From positions 1 to 58,139 of the forward strand of contig CAVWQV010000009.1 in assembly GCA_963757115.1 (NCBI GenBank): 58,139 nucleotides of DNA, in the 5' to 3' direction. Shown here one piece after another: positions 15,903-23,813 of this stretch (within the stretch, counting starts at the first letter, position 1; every line of letters begins with the position of its first letter). The notes beneath the pieces were generated by a model, which saw nothing but the letters and a program-made list of their open reading frames with translations, ran no database searches and was not told the origin of the DNA. A program made the translations under genes and the position numbers. The DNA is from CAVWQV01 sp963757115. GTDB lineage: Bacteria; Pseudomonadota; Alphaproteobacteria; Acetobacterales; Acetobacteraceae.

Positions 15903-16879
15903 GGAGATCAAAAGGCTAATCCGCCCGTCGGATGCGAGGGCCCGGCGCACCTGATCCATGGGGAGCAGGTCGTCCAGTCGGCGACCCGCCGGCCGGCCGG
16001 CAAACAGCAGCGACCAGCTGGGCGGCAGCAGCTCGACCAGCCGGTAGACCGTTCCCTGGATCGTCGCGCGGCTGAAATTGGACGCCTGGGCGAGCTCGCT
16101 CCAGCTCTCCCCGCCCAGACGTGGCGCCACAACCAGCGCAGATGCCTGGCTACGTCCTCAGGGCACGGCGGCCGACCGCGTCCCCGTCGTCGCGGGACGG
16201 GCATCGGCCAGCGGGCGACCTTCGCCGCAAAGGCTGGTGAGCGCGTCCAGCCAATCCGCGCGCGCCAGGCGCGATAGGTCTCCGTGTGCGTGAAAGTCAA
16301 GTAGCACGGCCCGTGGAACCCGTGCGCCCCCGCCTTCTGCCGACCGACGCTGAGGTAAATCAGCGTGTTGCAGCCAGGGCACAGTTGGAACTTCCCCGGC
16401 CAGTCGATACCGATGATGGACTTGATCGCCCGCTTGCGCCGTCCGGCCTCCGACTCGCCACGCGCACGCGCCTGGTGCGCCAGCTCGAGCGCCGCGGCGT
16501 GCGCCTTGCCGTCGATGAACGTGGCCATATGGGTGCGGAACACCTCGGCGCGCTCGGAAGCGCTGGCTCCCCGTTCCAGACCGTAGCTCTTGAGTAGTAC
16601 CGCGCGTGCCTTCCGCGCGTTGGCGCGACTCGTGCACGTCTTGCACAACCAGTTCCGGGGGTCGGCGCGCGTGCTCTTGAGCTCGCGCGTATCGGCCTGG
16701 GTGACCAGGCGATCGCGGCCGCAGCGGCGGCAGACCAGCCGGACGTGCGTGGCGGCTGCGAGGCACAGCTTGCACAGAATGGTGTCGTCGCTCGGATCGA
16801 AGCTCTTCGTCTTCGTGTAGCTGGGGCTGTACGGGCGCTGCCGGCCGCAGCCACGGCAGGTGAGCGTACGCGCGGTCAT
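15897..16879 (-). CDS. Multi-zinc-ribbon protein with C-terminal HTH (frameshifted)
   Basis: The ATG at 16879 begins MTARTLTCRGCGRQRPY. Five cysteine pairs follow in the first 190 residues (CRGCG, CKLC, CRRCG, CKTC, CPGC), so two or three structural zincs are likely. An indel near 16125 joins this part to a C-terminal domain with SWSELAQASNFSRATIQGTV, a helix-turn-helix, ending at 15897. It is the first leftward gene inside the right repeat and lies upstream of the iteron array, which suits a regulator of the replication operon. No named family was recognised. Confidence 0.6.
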
Positions 16880-17084
16880 GCCCAGCACGGGCTCGGAGCT
16901 CGTTTCGTCGCAATCATGCGCCACATCTCCCAACAGGCGAGCGCGAAGCCGGCCGCCGGTTGGGCGGCGCTTGACGAGAGGAGCGACCTCTACCCGACCA
17001 CGCGTCGGCCATGCCACCCAGTTGCTTCGCCTGGCCTCCAGATGCGGAATCACGTCCGACTCAGCGAGTGCGAGACGCCGTCTC

Positions 17085-17108
17085 ACTGTGCCAACCGTGT
17101 ACCAACCG
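17085..17108. repeat. attR-like direct repeat
   Basis: Exact copy of 57-80. It marks the right end of the element. The next gene, a chromosomal ABC transporter, ends 130 bp further right. No tRNA is recognisable in 17109-17237. Confidence 0.8.
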
Positions 17109-17237
17109 GTGGTCAGCTGAGGGGCAGTCGTGGCCAGCTGAGCCGCCGCTACCAGTTCGGGAACATGCCCGGAGGGGCCACAAGAGGCCGCAAAAGCGGG
17201 TTGGTCGGATTCCCCGCTTCGGCAGCCGCCGATCTCG

Positions 17238-18992
17238 TCAGCCGGCCGACGCCCGCACCAGGTCGCCGGGCGTCGGGCTCGACGCTCGCGACAGCGTGAT
17301 ATGGCGATCGTGGAGGCCGACCAGATTCGCCCGATGGGCGATGCTCACGATCGTCGTGTCGGGCAAGCGCGCCTCCAGCAGTTCGTAGAGCTCGCGCTCG
17401 GAGGGCTCGTCCAGGGCAGCCGTGGCCTCGTCCAGGAACAGCCAATCGGGCTTGTTCAGGAGCGCGCGCGCCAGTGCCAGCCGCTGCTGCTCGCCGCCGC
17501 TGAGCTGGATCGTCCAGTTCTGCGACTCCTCGATGCGCCCGGTCAGACCGGCCAGGCCAACCGCGGTCAGCGCCTCGGCCAGCTCGGCGTCGCTGAAGCG
17601 CGTGCCCGCGGCCGGGTAGGCGACGGCGTCGCGCAGCGTGCCGATCGGGATGTACGGACGCTGGGGCAGGAAGAGCAGATTGGCGCCGGCCGGCATCTCG
17701 ATCTGGCCACTGCCATAGGGCCAGATGCCGGCGATGGCGCGGAAGAGGGTGCTCTTGCCGACGCCGGTCGGACCGTCGATCAGCAGCCGCTCGCCCGGTT
17801 CGACGTCCAGCGACAGGTCAGACTGGACCGAACGGCCGTTCGGCAGCGCCAGGTTGAGATGGTTGGCGCGGACGGCCTGGAAGCCGTTGCGCTCGATCTC
17901 GATCCGCTCGGCGCGGGTGCCGGCTGACTCGGCCGCGTTGAGCGCCGCGTCGAAGGTGAGCAGGCGGTCGACGGTCGCCTTCCAGGTTGCCACCTGGCCG
18001 TAGCTCTCGATGAACCAGGAGAGCGAACCCTGGACCTGGCCGAAGGCGTTGCCGATCTGGGTCAGCACGCCCAGGCTGATCGCGCCCGAGAAGTAGCGGG
18101 GCGCGGCCACCAGCAGCGGGAAGATGTCGGCGATCTGGTCGTAGCCGACGGTCATGAAGGTGAGGCGCTTGGTGAAGCGCATCAGCTGCCACCAGTTGAG
18201 GCGGATGCGCTCGACACGACCCATCAGGCCGGTGCGCTCGGGCGTCTCGCCGCCGTACAGGGCGATGCCCTCGGCGTTCTCACGCACGCGCACCAGCGAG
18301 TAGCGAAAGTCGGCCTCGAGGCGCTGCTGCTGGAAGCTGAGGCCGATCAGCGGCCGGCCGATCAGGTGCGCCAGGATGCTGCCGACGAAGGCGTAGGCGA
18401 TGGCCACCCAGACCATGTAGCCCGGGATCTCCACCGGCACGCCGCCGACTACGAAGTTGAGCGGGCCGGAGATCACCCACAGGATCGAGATGAACGAGAC
18501 CAGCGTGACGACCGAGGAGAGCAGGCCCAGACCGAGGCTGAGCGTGTCCGAGGTGAACGAGTTCAGGTCCTCTGAGATGCGCTGGTCTGGGTTGTCGGTG
18601 CGGCTGTCGGCCAGCTCGAGCCGGTAGTAGAGCTGGTGCTGCAGCCAGCGGCCGACGAAGCGGTTGGTGAGCCAGATGCGCCAGCGCATCTGCAGCATCT
18701 GGGTGAAGTAAAGCTTGTAGACGGCGCCGACGATATAGATCGCGGCCAGCACGCAGAACTGGATGAGCAGCGTGCCGAAGGAGCCGAAGTCCTTGTCCTG
18801 GATGGCGTTGAAGAACTGGCGGTTCCACTCGTTCAGCAGGACCAGCAAGAAGACGCCGCCGAGCGTGAGGCCGACGATGACGGCGAGCAGGATGCGCGCC
18901 CGCCAGCGCTCCTCAGAGCGCCAGTAGGGAAGCGCCAGCCCGGCAAAGCGGTGGAAGAAGGCGCTCCACTCGCGCGCTTTATTCATGTTCAT
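17238..18992 (-). CDS. SbmA/BacA-like ABC transporter, permease-ATPase fusion (YddA type)
   Basis: 584-residue inner-membrane half-transporter. Residues about 30-330 hold six membrane helices of the SbmA/BacA fold, with the family stretch NPDQRISEDLNSF and FRYSLVRVRENAEGIALYGG. The ATPase part has Walker A GPTGVGKST at about 407, the signature LSGGEQQR near 497 and Walker B WLFLDEATAALDE near 518. Family members export or import peptides and cobalamin-like compounds (Rv1819c, YddA); the substrate here is unknown. The start overlaps the end of the FAD-monooxygenase fragment (TCATGA). Intact. Confidence 0.92.
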   Translation of the reverse strand: MNMNKAREWSAFFHRFAGLALPYWRSEERWRARILLAVIVGLTLGGVFLLVLLNEWNRQFFNAIQDKDFGSFGTLLIQFCVLAAIYIVGAVYKLYFTQMLQMRWRIWLTNRFVGRWLQHQLYYRLELADSRTDNPDQRISEDLNSFTSDTLSLGLGLLSSVVTLVSFISILWVISGPLNFVVGGVPVEIPGYMVWVAIAYAFVGSILAHLIGRPLIGLSFQQQRLEADFRYSLVRVRENAEGIALYGGETPERTGLMGRVERIRLNWWQLMRFTKRLTFMTVGYDQIADIFPLLVAAPRYFSGAISLGVLTQIGNAFGQVQGSLSWFIESYGQVATWKATVDRLLTFDAALNAAESAGTRAERIEIERNGFQAVRANHLNLALPNGRSVQSDLSLDVEPGERLLIDGPTGVGKSTLFRAIAGIWPYGSGQIEMPAGANLLFLPQRPYIPIGTLRDAVAYPAAGTRFSDAELAEALTAVGLAGLTGRIEESQNWTIQLSGGEQQRLALARALLNKPDWLFLDEATAALDEPSERELYELLEARLPDTTIVSIAHRANLVGLHDRHITLSRASSPTPGDLVRASAG

Positions 18993-19427
18993 GACAGCGT
19001 GTCCTCGATCGACAGGAAGCAGCCGAAGCTGCGGGCGGGATCGGCCGCGGCGACGAACAGGAACAGCGTCTGATCGTCGCGCAGCGCGAAGCGGGCGAGC
19101 TGCCGGCCCGGCACGCCGTGCACAACGTAGACGTTTTCGTCGCGCGGCCGATACCCGCGCGCCTGAAACGCCGCGACGATGTAACCGAGCGATCTCTCGA
19201 ACAGCACATTCGGCCCGAAGACCAGGCCGCGGACCGCCGAATGCAGGCCATCGGCGCCGATGACCAGGTCAAACCGCCGCTCGCAGCCCCGCTTGAAGCA
19301 AACCCTCACGCCGTCATTGCGCTCGTCGATCGCAACAACCTCATCGCCGAAACATCTCCCCCACCCTCCCCCCCCCCCCCCCCCCCCCCGATGCCCGCCC
19401 CGAGATCAGGACGCTACGGTCCGTCAT
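18989..19427 (-). pseudogene. FAD-dependent monooxygenase, collapsed by poly-C tract
   Basis: The ATG at 19427 begins MTDRSVLISG, the Rossmann start of PHBH-type monooxygenases, with one G missing before the expected GAGI. It then runs into a 22-base C-run. On the far side the frame resumes with FGDEVVAIDERNDGVRV and FDLVIGADGLHSAVRGLVFG, the second FAD motif normally about 110 residues further on. Roughly 280 bases appear lost. The protein also ends early, after about 90 more residues, at the ABC transporter start. Family enzymes are near 400 residues. An assembly fault at the tract is the simplest reading. Confidence 0.75.
19368..19389. repeat. 22-base cytosine run
   Basis: Twenty-two consecutive C, preceded by more C-rich sequence from 19357. 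It interrupts a coding sequence where about 280 bases of conserved protein are missing, so a sequencing or assembly artefact is likely. Confidence 0.85.
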
Positions 19428-19754
19428 CACGAAACGATAGCTTGCGGGGACCGATCGACTGAAGTGCCGTGACGTCCGGTGCCTGCCGATTTCCGGCGCA
19501 GTCGCCGTGCTGGGGAGGCGGACATGTCGCGTGCAGATGGCCGACAGGCACCCAAATCCGGGTCGTCCACGCTATGAGTTTTGCACCATTGTGCGTCGGC
19601 CGTTCTGGTGCGACATCCACCTCCGCGGGACGGCAGCCGTCAATCAAGGCGCTTGCGTCAAGCAAGCATGCGGGCGATGCTAGTGGCAGCAGCGCCAGAC
19701 AGGTTCTGCCCCAGTTTTGGTCAGTCGGCCTCACGCGCAGGAGAACGCAACGAA
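19428..19754. other. Intergenic region, no gene recognised
   Basis: About 330 bp between the monooxygenase start and the small exported protein. Open frames exist on both strands but none has a ribosome site or recognisable motif. The promoter of the leftward monooxygenase-ABC unit should lie here. An AGGAG at the right edge serves the gene at 19755. Confidence 0.5.
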
Positions 19755-19928
19755 ATGGTCCGTTTGTTCGCCGTCACTCTGACGCTTATGGCTGCCGCCG
19801 CGCCGGCCTTTGCTTGTGACTATGGCAAGTCCGCTTCGACCGCCCCACAGTCAAGGACGGTCGCCTCGCAACCGGGCGATCACGCGACGACCCCGTCGAG
19901 CACGGTGTCGAACCACAAGCCGTCCTAG
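19755..19928 (+). CDS. Small exported protein
   Basis: 57-residue protein. The ATG at 19755 is preferred because it follows AGGAG and begins a perfect Sec signal peptide, MVRLFAVTLTLMAAAAPAFA, with cleavage before CDYGKS. The mature peptide of about 37 residues is Ser/Thr-rich with one Cys, which might also be a lipidation site although the preceding AFA is not a good lipobox. Function unknown. A hairpin follows the stop. Confidence 0.6.
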   Translation: MVRLFAVTLTLMAAAAPAFACDYGKSASTAPQSRTVASQPGDHATTPSSTVSNHKPS

Positions 19929-19938
19929 ACTTTGCGAA

Positions 19939-19965
19939 CGGCCCTGGCGCGAAACGCCGGGGCCG
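19939..19965 (+). terminator. Hairpin after small exported gene
   Basis: CGGCCCTGGCG (19939-19949) pairs with CGCCGGGGCCG (19955-19965) over a 5-nt loop, with one wobble. It lies between convergent genes. No T-run follows, so termination strength is uncertain. Confidence 0.45.
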
Positions 19966-19994
19966 AGACGTCACGAACAACACCGTAGCCAAGT

Positions 19995-20702
19995 TCAGCC
20001 CACTAAGGTCTTCAGCTCCTCCATGCGCCGGATGACGATGTAGCCGGCGTCGATGTCGACCACCCCGTCCTCCCGCCAGGTCCGCAGCTGCTTGTTAACC
20101 GTCTCGCGCGATGACGCGACCCGGTTGGCGAGGTCGCGCTGCGAGACCTTGAGGTCGATGCGAATGCTGCCGTTTCCGGGACGGCCGTAGTCGTCGGCAA
20201 GCTTCAACAATAAACGGGCCAAACGGGCCGGAAGCTCGAACAACGCGAGCTCCTCCAGCGCCAGGCTGGTTCGGCGCAGCTTCTCGCACAGCACCCCGAT
20301 CATCCGGAGATAGAGGTCCTCGTTGCGGCCCAGGAAAGGCAGGAAATGCTTGCGCTCCACCACGAGCAGAAGCGTGTCCTCGACGGCGCTGACGTCGTTG
20401 CTGCGGGGCTTGCCGTCGAGCAAGGCCAACTCGCCGAATACCTCGCCGGGGCCAATCGTGGTCAGGGTGATCTCCTTGCCTTCGCCGGACACGGCACTGA
20501 CCCGGACGCGCCCGCGCAGCACGGCCATCATGCTGGTCCCCGCGTCCCCCTGCTGAAAGATCGTGGCGCCGCGGGTGATCCGCCGCTCGGTCGAGAACCT
20601 GAGAATCTCGTCGAGTTCGTCGGGCCGCATCGCTTCGAACAACGAACTCGCGAGCAGAGCCGCGCGCCGCGCATCCCGCTCGAGCTTCACCGTCGCCGCC
20701 AT
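19995..20702 (-). CDS. Crp/Fnr-family transcriptional regulator
   Basis: 235 residues. The N-terminal cyclic-nucleotide-binding barrel includes GDAGTSMMAVLRGRVRV and the phosphate-binding cassette FGELALLDGKPRSNDVSA at about 90-107, where Glu, Arg and Ser suit cAMP-type binding. A dimer helix follows, then a winged helix with SQRDLANRVASSRETVNKQL. There is no N-terminal Cys set, so it is not an Fe-S FNR. Divergent from the enoyl-CoA hydratase gene, whose promoter it may control. The ATG at 20702 begins MAATVKLERDA. Confidence 0.9.
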   Translation of the reverse strand: MAATVKLERDARRAALLASSLFEAMRPDELDEILRFSTERRITRGATIFQQGDAGTSMMAVLRGRVRVSAVSGEGKEITLTTIGPGEVFGELALLDGKPRSNDVSAVEDTLLLVVERKHFLPFLGRNEDLYLRMIGVLCEKLRRTSLALEELALFELPARLARLLLKLADDYGRPGNGSIRIDLKVSQRDLANRVASSRETVNKQLRTWREDGVVDIDAGYIVIRRMEELKTLVG

Positions 20703-20823
20703 GTTGTTGCTTCCGGACTAAGCAGTGGCGCATTCTAACGAGATTGTAATGCACCGCTAGTCGGTCGTTTGACCCTTGCGACCCCGGTCGTTAGCGTCGA
20801 CGGGTCGAATGGTTGGGGGCGGC

Positions 20824-21618
20824 ATGGCGAAGACGTATGAAACGCTCCGCCTCGACGAGCCGCAATCACACACGCTGGTCGTCACCCTGCACCGGCCCGA
20901 GGTCGGCAACGCCCTCAACACGCAGATGGGGCACGACCTTCTCGACCTGTGGGACGGCCTCGCGGCCGACCCTGGGCGCCATCGATGCGTCGTGCTGACG
21001 GGCGCCGGGCCGCGCATCTTCTGCGCCGGCGGCGACCTCAAGCAGCGCAACGGCATGACGGACGCCGAGTGGCAGGCGCAGCATCTGGTGTTCGAACGCA
21101 TGACCCGGGCACTGGTGACGTGCCCCATTCCGGTGATCGCGGCGGTGAACGGGGCGGCGTACGGCGGCGGCTGCGAGATGGCGCTCGGCTGCGACTTTAT
21201 TTATGCCGCCAGCCAAGCGCGGTTTGCACTCACCGAGGTGACACTGGGCATCATGCCGGGCGCCGGCGGCACGCAGAACCTGCCCCGCGCGGCGGGCGCG
21301 CGACGGGCCAAGGAGATACTGTTGACCGGCAAGCCGTTCACCGCCGCGCAAGGCCTTGACTGGGGCATCGTCAACCGGGTTTGCGAGGCCGATGCGCTGC
21401 TTAACGAAGCGCTCGAAACGGCGTCCGTGATCGCGAGCAACGCGCCGCTCTCCACTCGGCAAATCAAACACTCGGTCAGTTACGGCCTCAACATGGACCT
21501 CGGCAGCGCCTTGATGTTCGAAATCGAGGTGTACAACCGATTGGTGCCGACCGAGGACCGCCGGGAAGGCGTGCGCGCCTTCAACGAGAAGCGCAAACCC
21601 GACTTCCAGGGACGATGA
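20824..21618 (+). CDS. Enoyl-CoA hydratase/isomerase family protein
   Basis: 264-residue crotonase-fold enzyme. The oxyanion-hole segments are FCAGGDLKQRNG at about residue 62 and NGAAYGGGCEMALGCDF at about 105. The catalytic region is FALTEVTLGIMPGAGGTQNLPR, with the Glu typical of hydratases. The ATG at 20824 is chosen over an upstream in-frame start because it begins MAKTYETLRLDE at the family boundary. It lies 4 bp before the MmgE/PrpD gene, so the two are co-transcribed in an acyl-CoA or dicarboxylate catabolic unit. Confidence 0.9.
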   Translation: MAKTYETLRLDEPQSHTLVVTLHRPEVGNALNTQMGHDLLDLWDGLAADPGRHRCVVLTGAGPRIFCAGGDLKQRNGMTDAEWQAQHLVFERMTRALVTCPIPVIAAVNGAAYGGGCEMALGCDFIYAASQARFALTEVTLGIMPGAGGTQNLPRAAGARRAKEILLTGKPFTAAQGLDWGIVNRVCEADALLNEALETASVIASNAPLSTRQIKHSVSYGLNMDLGSALMFEIEVYNRLVPTEDRREGVRAFNEKRKPDFQGR

Positions 21619-21622
21619 CCTG

Positions 21623-22978
21623 ATGAACGCCGTAACGAGCACAACGGGCCTCACGCGCACGCTCGCCGAGCGGTGCGCGACACTGGCGTTCGCCGACCTC
21701 CCGGAGGACGTGCGCGCGCTGGCGCGGCAATGCCTCCTCGATTACCTGGCCGTCACCGTCGCGGGCGCCGCCGAGCCGCTGACCGGCCTCGTGCTGGCCG
21801 AGATGGAGGAGGCGGGTGGGCATCCCGCCGCCACCGTCGTCGGACGGAAAGTGCGGCTTCCGGCACTCGCGGCGGCGCTGGTCAACGGCAGCGCCTCGCA
21901 CGCGCTCGACTTCGACGACGTGAACATGGCGATGCCGGGCCATCCTTCCGTGGCGATACTTCCGGCGCTGCTCGCCTTGGCGGAGGTGCGCGGCAGCGCG
22001 GGGGCGGACGTGCTGACCGCTTTCGTCGCCGGCTACGAATTGGAATGCCGCCTCGGCCGCGCCCTGGCGCCCGGGCACTACGACGGCCTCGGTTTCCACG
22101 CCACGGCAACCGTGGGCAGTTTCGGCGCGGCCGCCGCGTGCGCCCGTCTGCTCGGCCTTTCCGTCGACGACACCGCCACCGCGCTCGGCATTGCCGGGAC
22201 CCAGGCGGCCGGCCTCAAGTCGATGTTCGGCACCATGTGCAAGCCGTTGCACGCGGGGAAGGCAGCCTACCACGGGCTGCTCGCCGCCAAGCTCGCCGCC
22301 CGCGGGTTCACCAGCCGCGACGACGTGCTCGAATGCCCGCAAGGCTTTGCCGCGACTCACGGGCCCGACTTCCGTCCCGAGAGGGCGCTCGCCGAACCCA
22401 GGCGCGGCTGGCACATCCTGGACAATCTCTTCAAATATCACGCCGCTTGCTATCTCACGCACGGGCCGATCGAGGCCGCCCGCGCGGTGCGCGCGGAGCA
22501 CGGACTTTCGCCCGGGCAGGTCGCCCGGGTCACGCTTCGCGTCGATCAGGCGACCGACCGCGTATGCAATATTGCCGCACCGCGCACCGGCCTCGAAGCC
22601 AAATTCAGCCTACGCCTGACCACCGCCATGGCGCTGGCCGGCGTGGAAACCGGAGCGCTCGTCAGCTACAGCGAGGCGAACGCCGCCGACCCGGTGCTTG
22701 TCGGCCTCCGCGACAAGGTGTCGCTCGAGTTCCAGTCCGGCTGGCCGCACACCTTGGCTGAGATCGAGGTCGAGTGCGCGGACGGTTCGCGCGCCAGCGC
22801 CCGCCGCGACGCCGGCGTTCCGGCCGACGACGTCGGACACCAGGCAGATCGGCTCGAACAGAAGTTCTACGCGCTCGTAGAGCCCCTGCTCGGGGCGCGG
22901 GGTACGGAGATCGTCGGGCTGGTGCATCGGCTGGATACCTTGGATGACATGCGCGGGCTGATGAGGCTCTGTGCCTGA
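21623..22978 (+). CDS. MmgE/PrpD family protein
   Basis: 451 residues, full length for the family, which includes 2-methylcitrate dehydratase, itaconate-forming and related lyases. Diagnostic stretches are NGSASHALDFDD near residue 90, GYELECRLGRAL near 140, and GTMCKPLHAGKAAYHGLLAA near 205, then FKYHAACYLTHGPIEAA. The start is 4 bp after the enoyl-CoA hydratase stop and the end overlaps the methyltransferase start. Substrate is not predictable from sequence alone. Confidence 0.9.
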   Translation: MNAVTSTTGLTRTLAERCATLAFADLPEDVRALARQCLLDYLAVTVAGAAEPLTGLVLAEMEEAGGHPAATVVGRKVRLPALAAALVNGSASHALDFDDVNMAMPGHPSVAILPALLALAEVRGSAGADVLTAFVAGYELECRLGRALAPGHYDGLGFHATATVGSFGAAAACARLLGLSVDDTATALGIAGTQAAGLKSMFGTMCKPLHAGKAAYHGLLAAKLAARGFTSRDDVLECPQGFAATHGPDFRPERALAEPRRGWHILDNLFKYHAACYLTHGPIEAARAVRAEHGLSPGQVARVTLRVDQATDRVCNIAAPRTGLEAKFSLRLTTAMALAGVETGALVSYSEANAADPVLVGLRDKVSLEFQSGWPHTLAEIEVECADGSRASARRDAGVPADDVGHQADRLEQKFYALVEPLLGARGTEIVGLVHRLDTLDDMRGLMRLCA

Positions 22979-22979
22979 T

Positions 22980-23813
22980 ATGGCGGACGACTGGCGCGAG
23001 GCGAACCGGGCGCGTTGGGACGAGCTGGTCGGCATCCATCTCGCCCCCGGGGGCTACGACGTCGCCTCGCTTCGCGCCGGCCGCTCGCGTCTCGATCCGC
23101 TGGTTGAATCCGAGCTTGGCCCGGTTGCCGGACTTCGCCTGCTGCACCTGCAGTGCCACTTCGGCTGGGACACGCTGACCCTCGCCCGCCAAGGTGCCGA
23201 GGTGGTCGGGCTCGACTTCTCGTCGGAGGCGATCAAGGCCGCCGACATGCTCTCCGAAGAACTCGGGCTCGCCGGTCGCGCACGCTTCGTCGCGGCTGAT
23301 GTGTACGACGCGCCCGCGGTGATCGACGAGCCCGCCGCCTTCGACCGCGTGCTCGTCACCTGGGGCGCGATCAATTGGCTGCCCGACATCGGGCGTTGGG
23401 CGCAGGTCGTCGCCCATTTCCTCAAGCCCGGCGGATACCTCTACCTGGCCGAACAGCATCCCGCCGCGTTCGTCTTCGACGACCACACGGCAAGCACGGA
23501 CGGGCGACCCGGATTCTTCGTGCCTTACTTTCAAGCCGGCCCGTTTACTATCGACAACGTCCCCGATTACATGAATCCCGATGCCAAGCTACGCAACACC
23601 ACAGAGCACGTGTTTCAACACACGTTGGGCAGCATCGTCACCGCGCTGTCATCGGCCGGGCTCGGCCTCGCCTGGTTGCGCGAGCACAATTGGATCGCCT
23701 GGCGCATGTTCCGGGTGTTGATACCGGACGGCACCGGCTGGCGCTGGCCGGACAAGCCCTGGCTGCCGCTCTCGTTCTCCCTAATTGCGCAACGGCCCGT
23801 AGCTTCTGCTTGA
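22980..23813 (+). CDS. Class I SAM-dependent methyltransferase
   Basis: About 277 residues. Motif I is LLHLQCHFGWDTL and motif II follows as AEVVGLDFSSEAI; the post-motifs are FVAADVYDAP and FDRVLVTWGAINWLPD. The LQCHFG variant is characteristic of a clade of uncharacterised alphaproteobacterial methyltransferases. The ATG at 22980 lies just past the MmgE/PrpD stop; a GTG at 22971 is an alternative. It overlaps the convergent DUF2254 gene by 33 bp. The acceptor substrate is unknown. Confidence 0.85.
   Translation: MADDWREANRARWDELVGIHLAPGGYDVASLRAGRSRLDPLVESELGPVAGLRLLHLQCHFGWDTLTLARQGAEVVGLDFSSEAIKAADMLSEELGLAGRARFVAADVYDAPAVIDEPAAFDRVLVTWGAINWLPDIGRWAQVVAHFLKPGGYLYLAEQHPAAFVFDDHTASTDGRPGFFVPYFQAGPFTIDNVPDYMNPDAKLRNTTEHVFQHTLGSIVTALSSAGLGLAWLREHNWIAWRMFRVLIPDGTGWRWPDKPWLPLSFSLIAQRPVASA

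Larger units (their letters stand above)
57..17108. mobile_element. ~17-kb integrated phage-satellite-like element
   Basis: The element is bounded by a perfect 24-bp direct repeat (57-80 and 17085-17108). It holds a tyrosine integrase beside the left repeat, an XRE regulator, a toxin-antitoxin pair, a replication block (RepA-like ATPase, CHC2/Toprim primase), a DUF3102-methyltransferase and a packaging block (small and large terminase, likely head protease). I see no portal, major capsid, tail, holin or endolysin gene. This suggests a phage satellite or a reduced prophage; the satellite reading is inference. About ten indels or nonsense codons fall within its genes, a higher density than in the rest of the window, so it may also be decaying. 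Confidence 0.8.

Noticed and set aside
19414..19734. 106-codon minus-strand frame upstream of the monooxygenase
   Set aside because: No ribosome site or motif; it overlaps the monooxygenase start in a different frame and looks like spacer DNA.
21581..22501. 306-codon antisense frame within the MmgE/PrpD gene
   Set aside because: Shadow of a conserved gene with no motif of its own.
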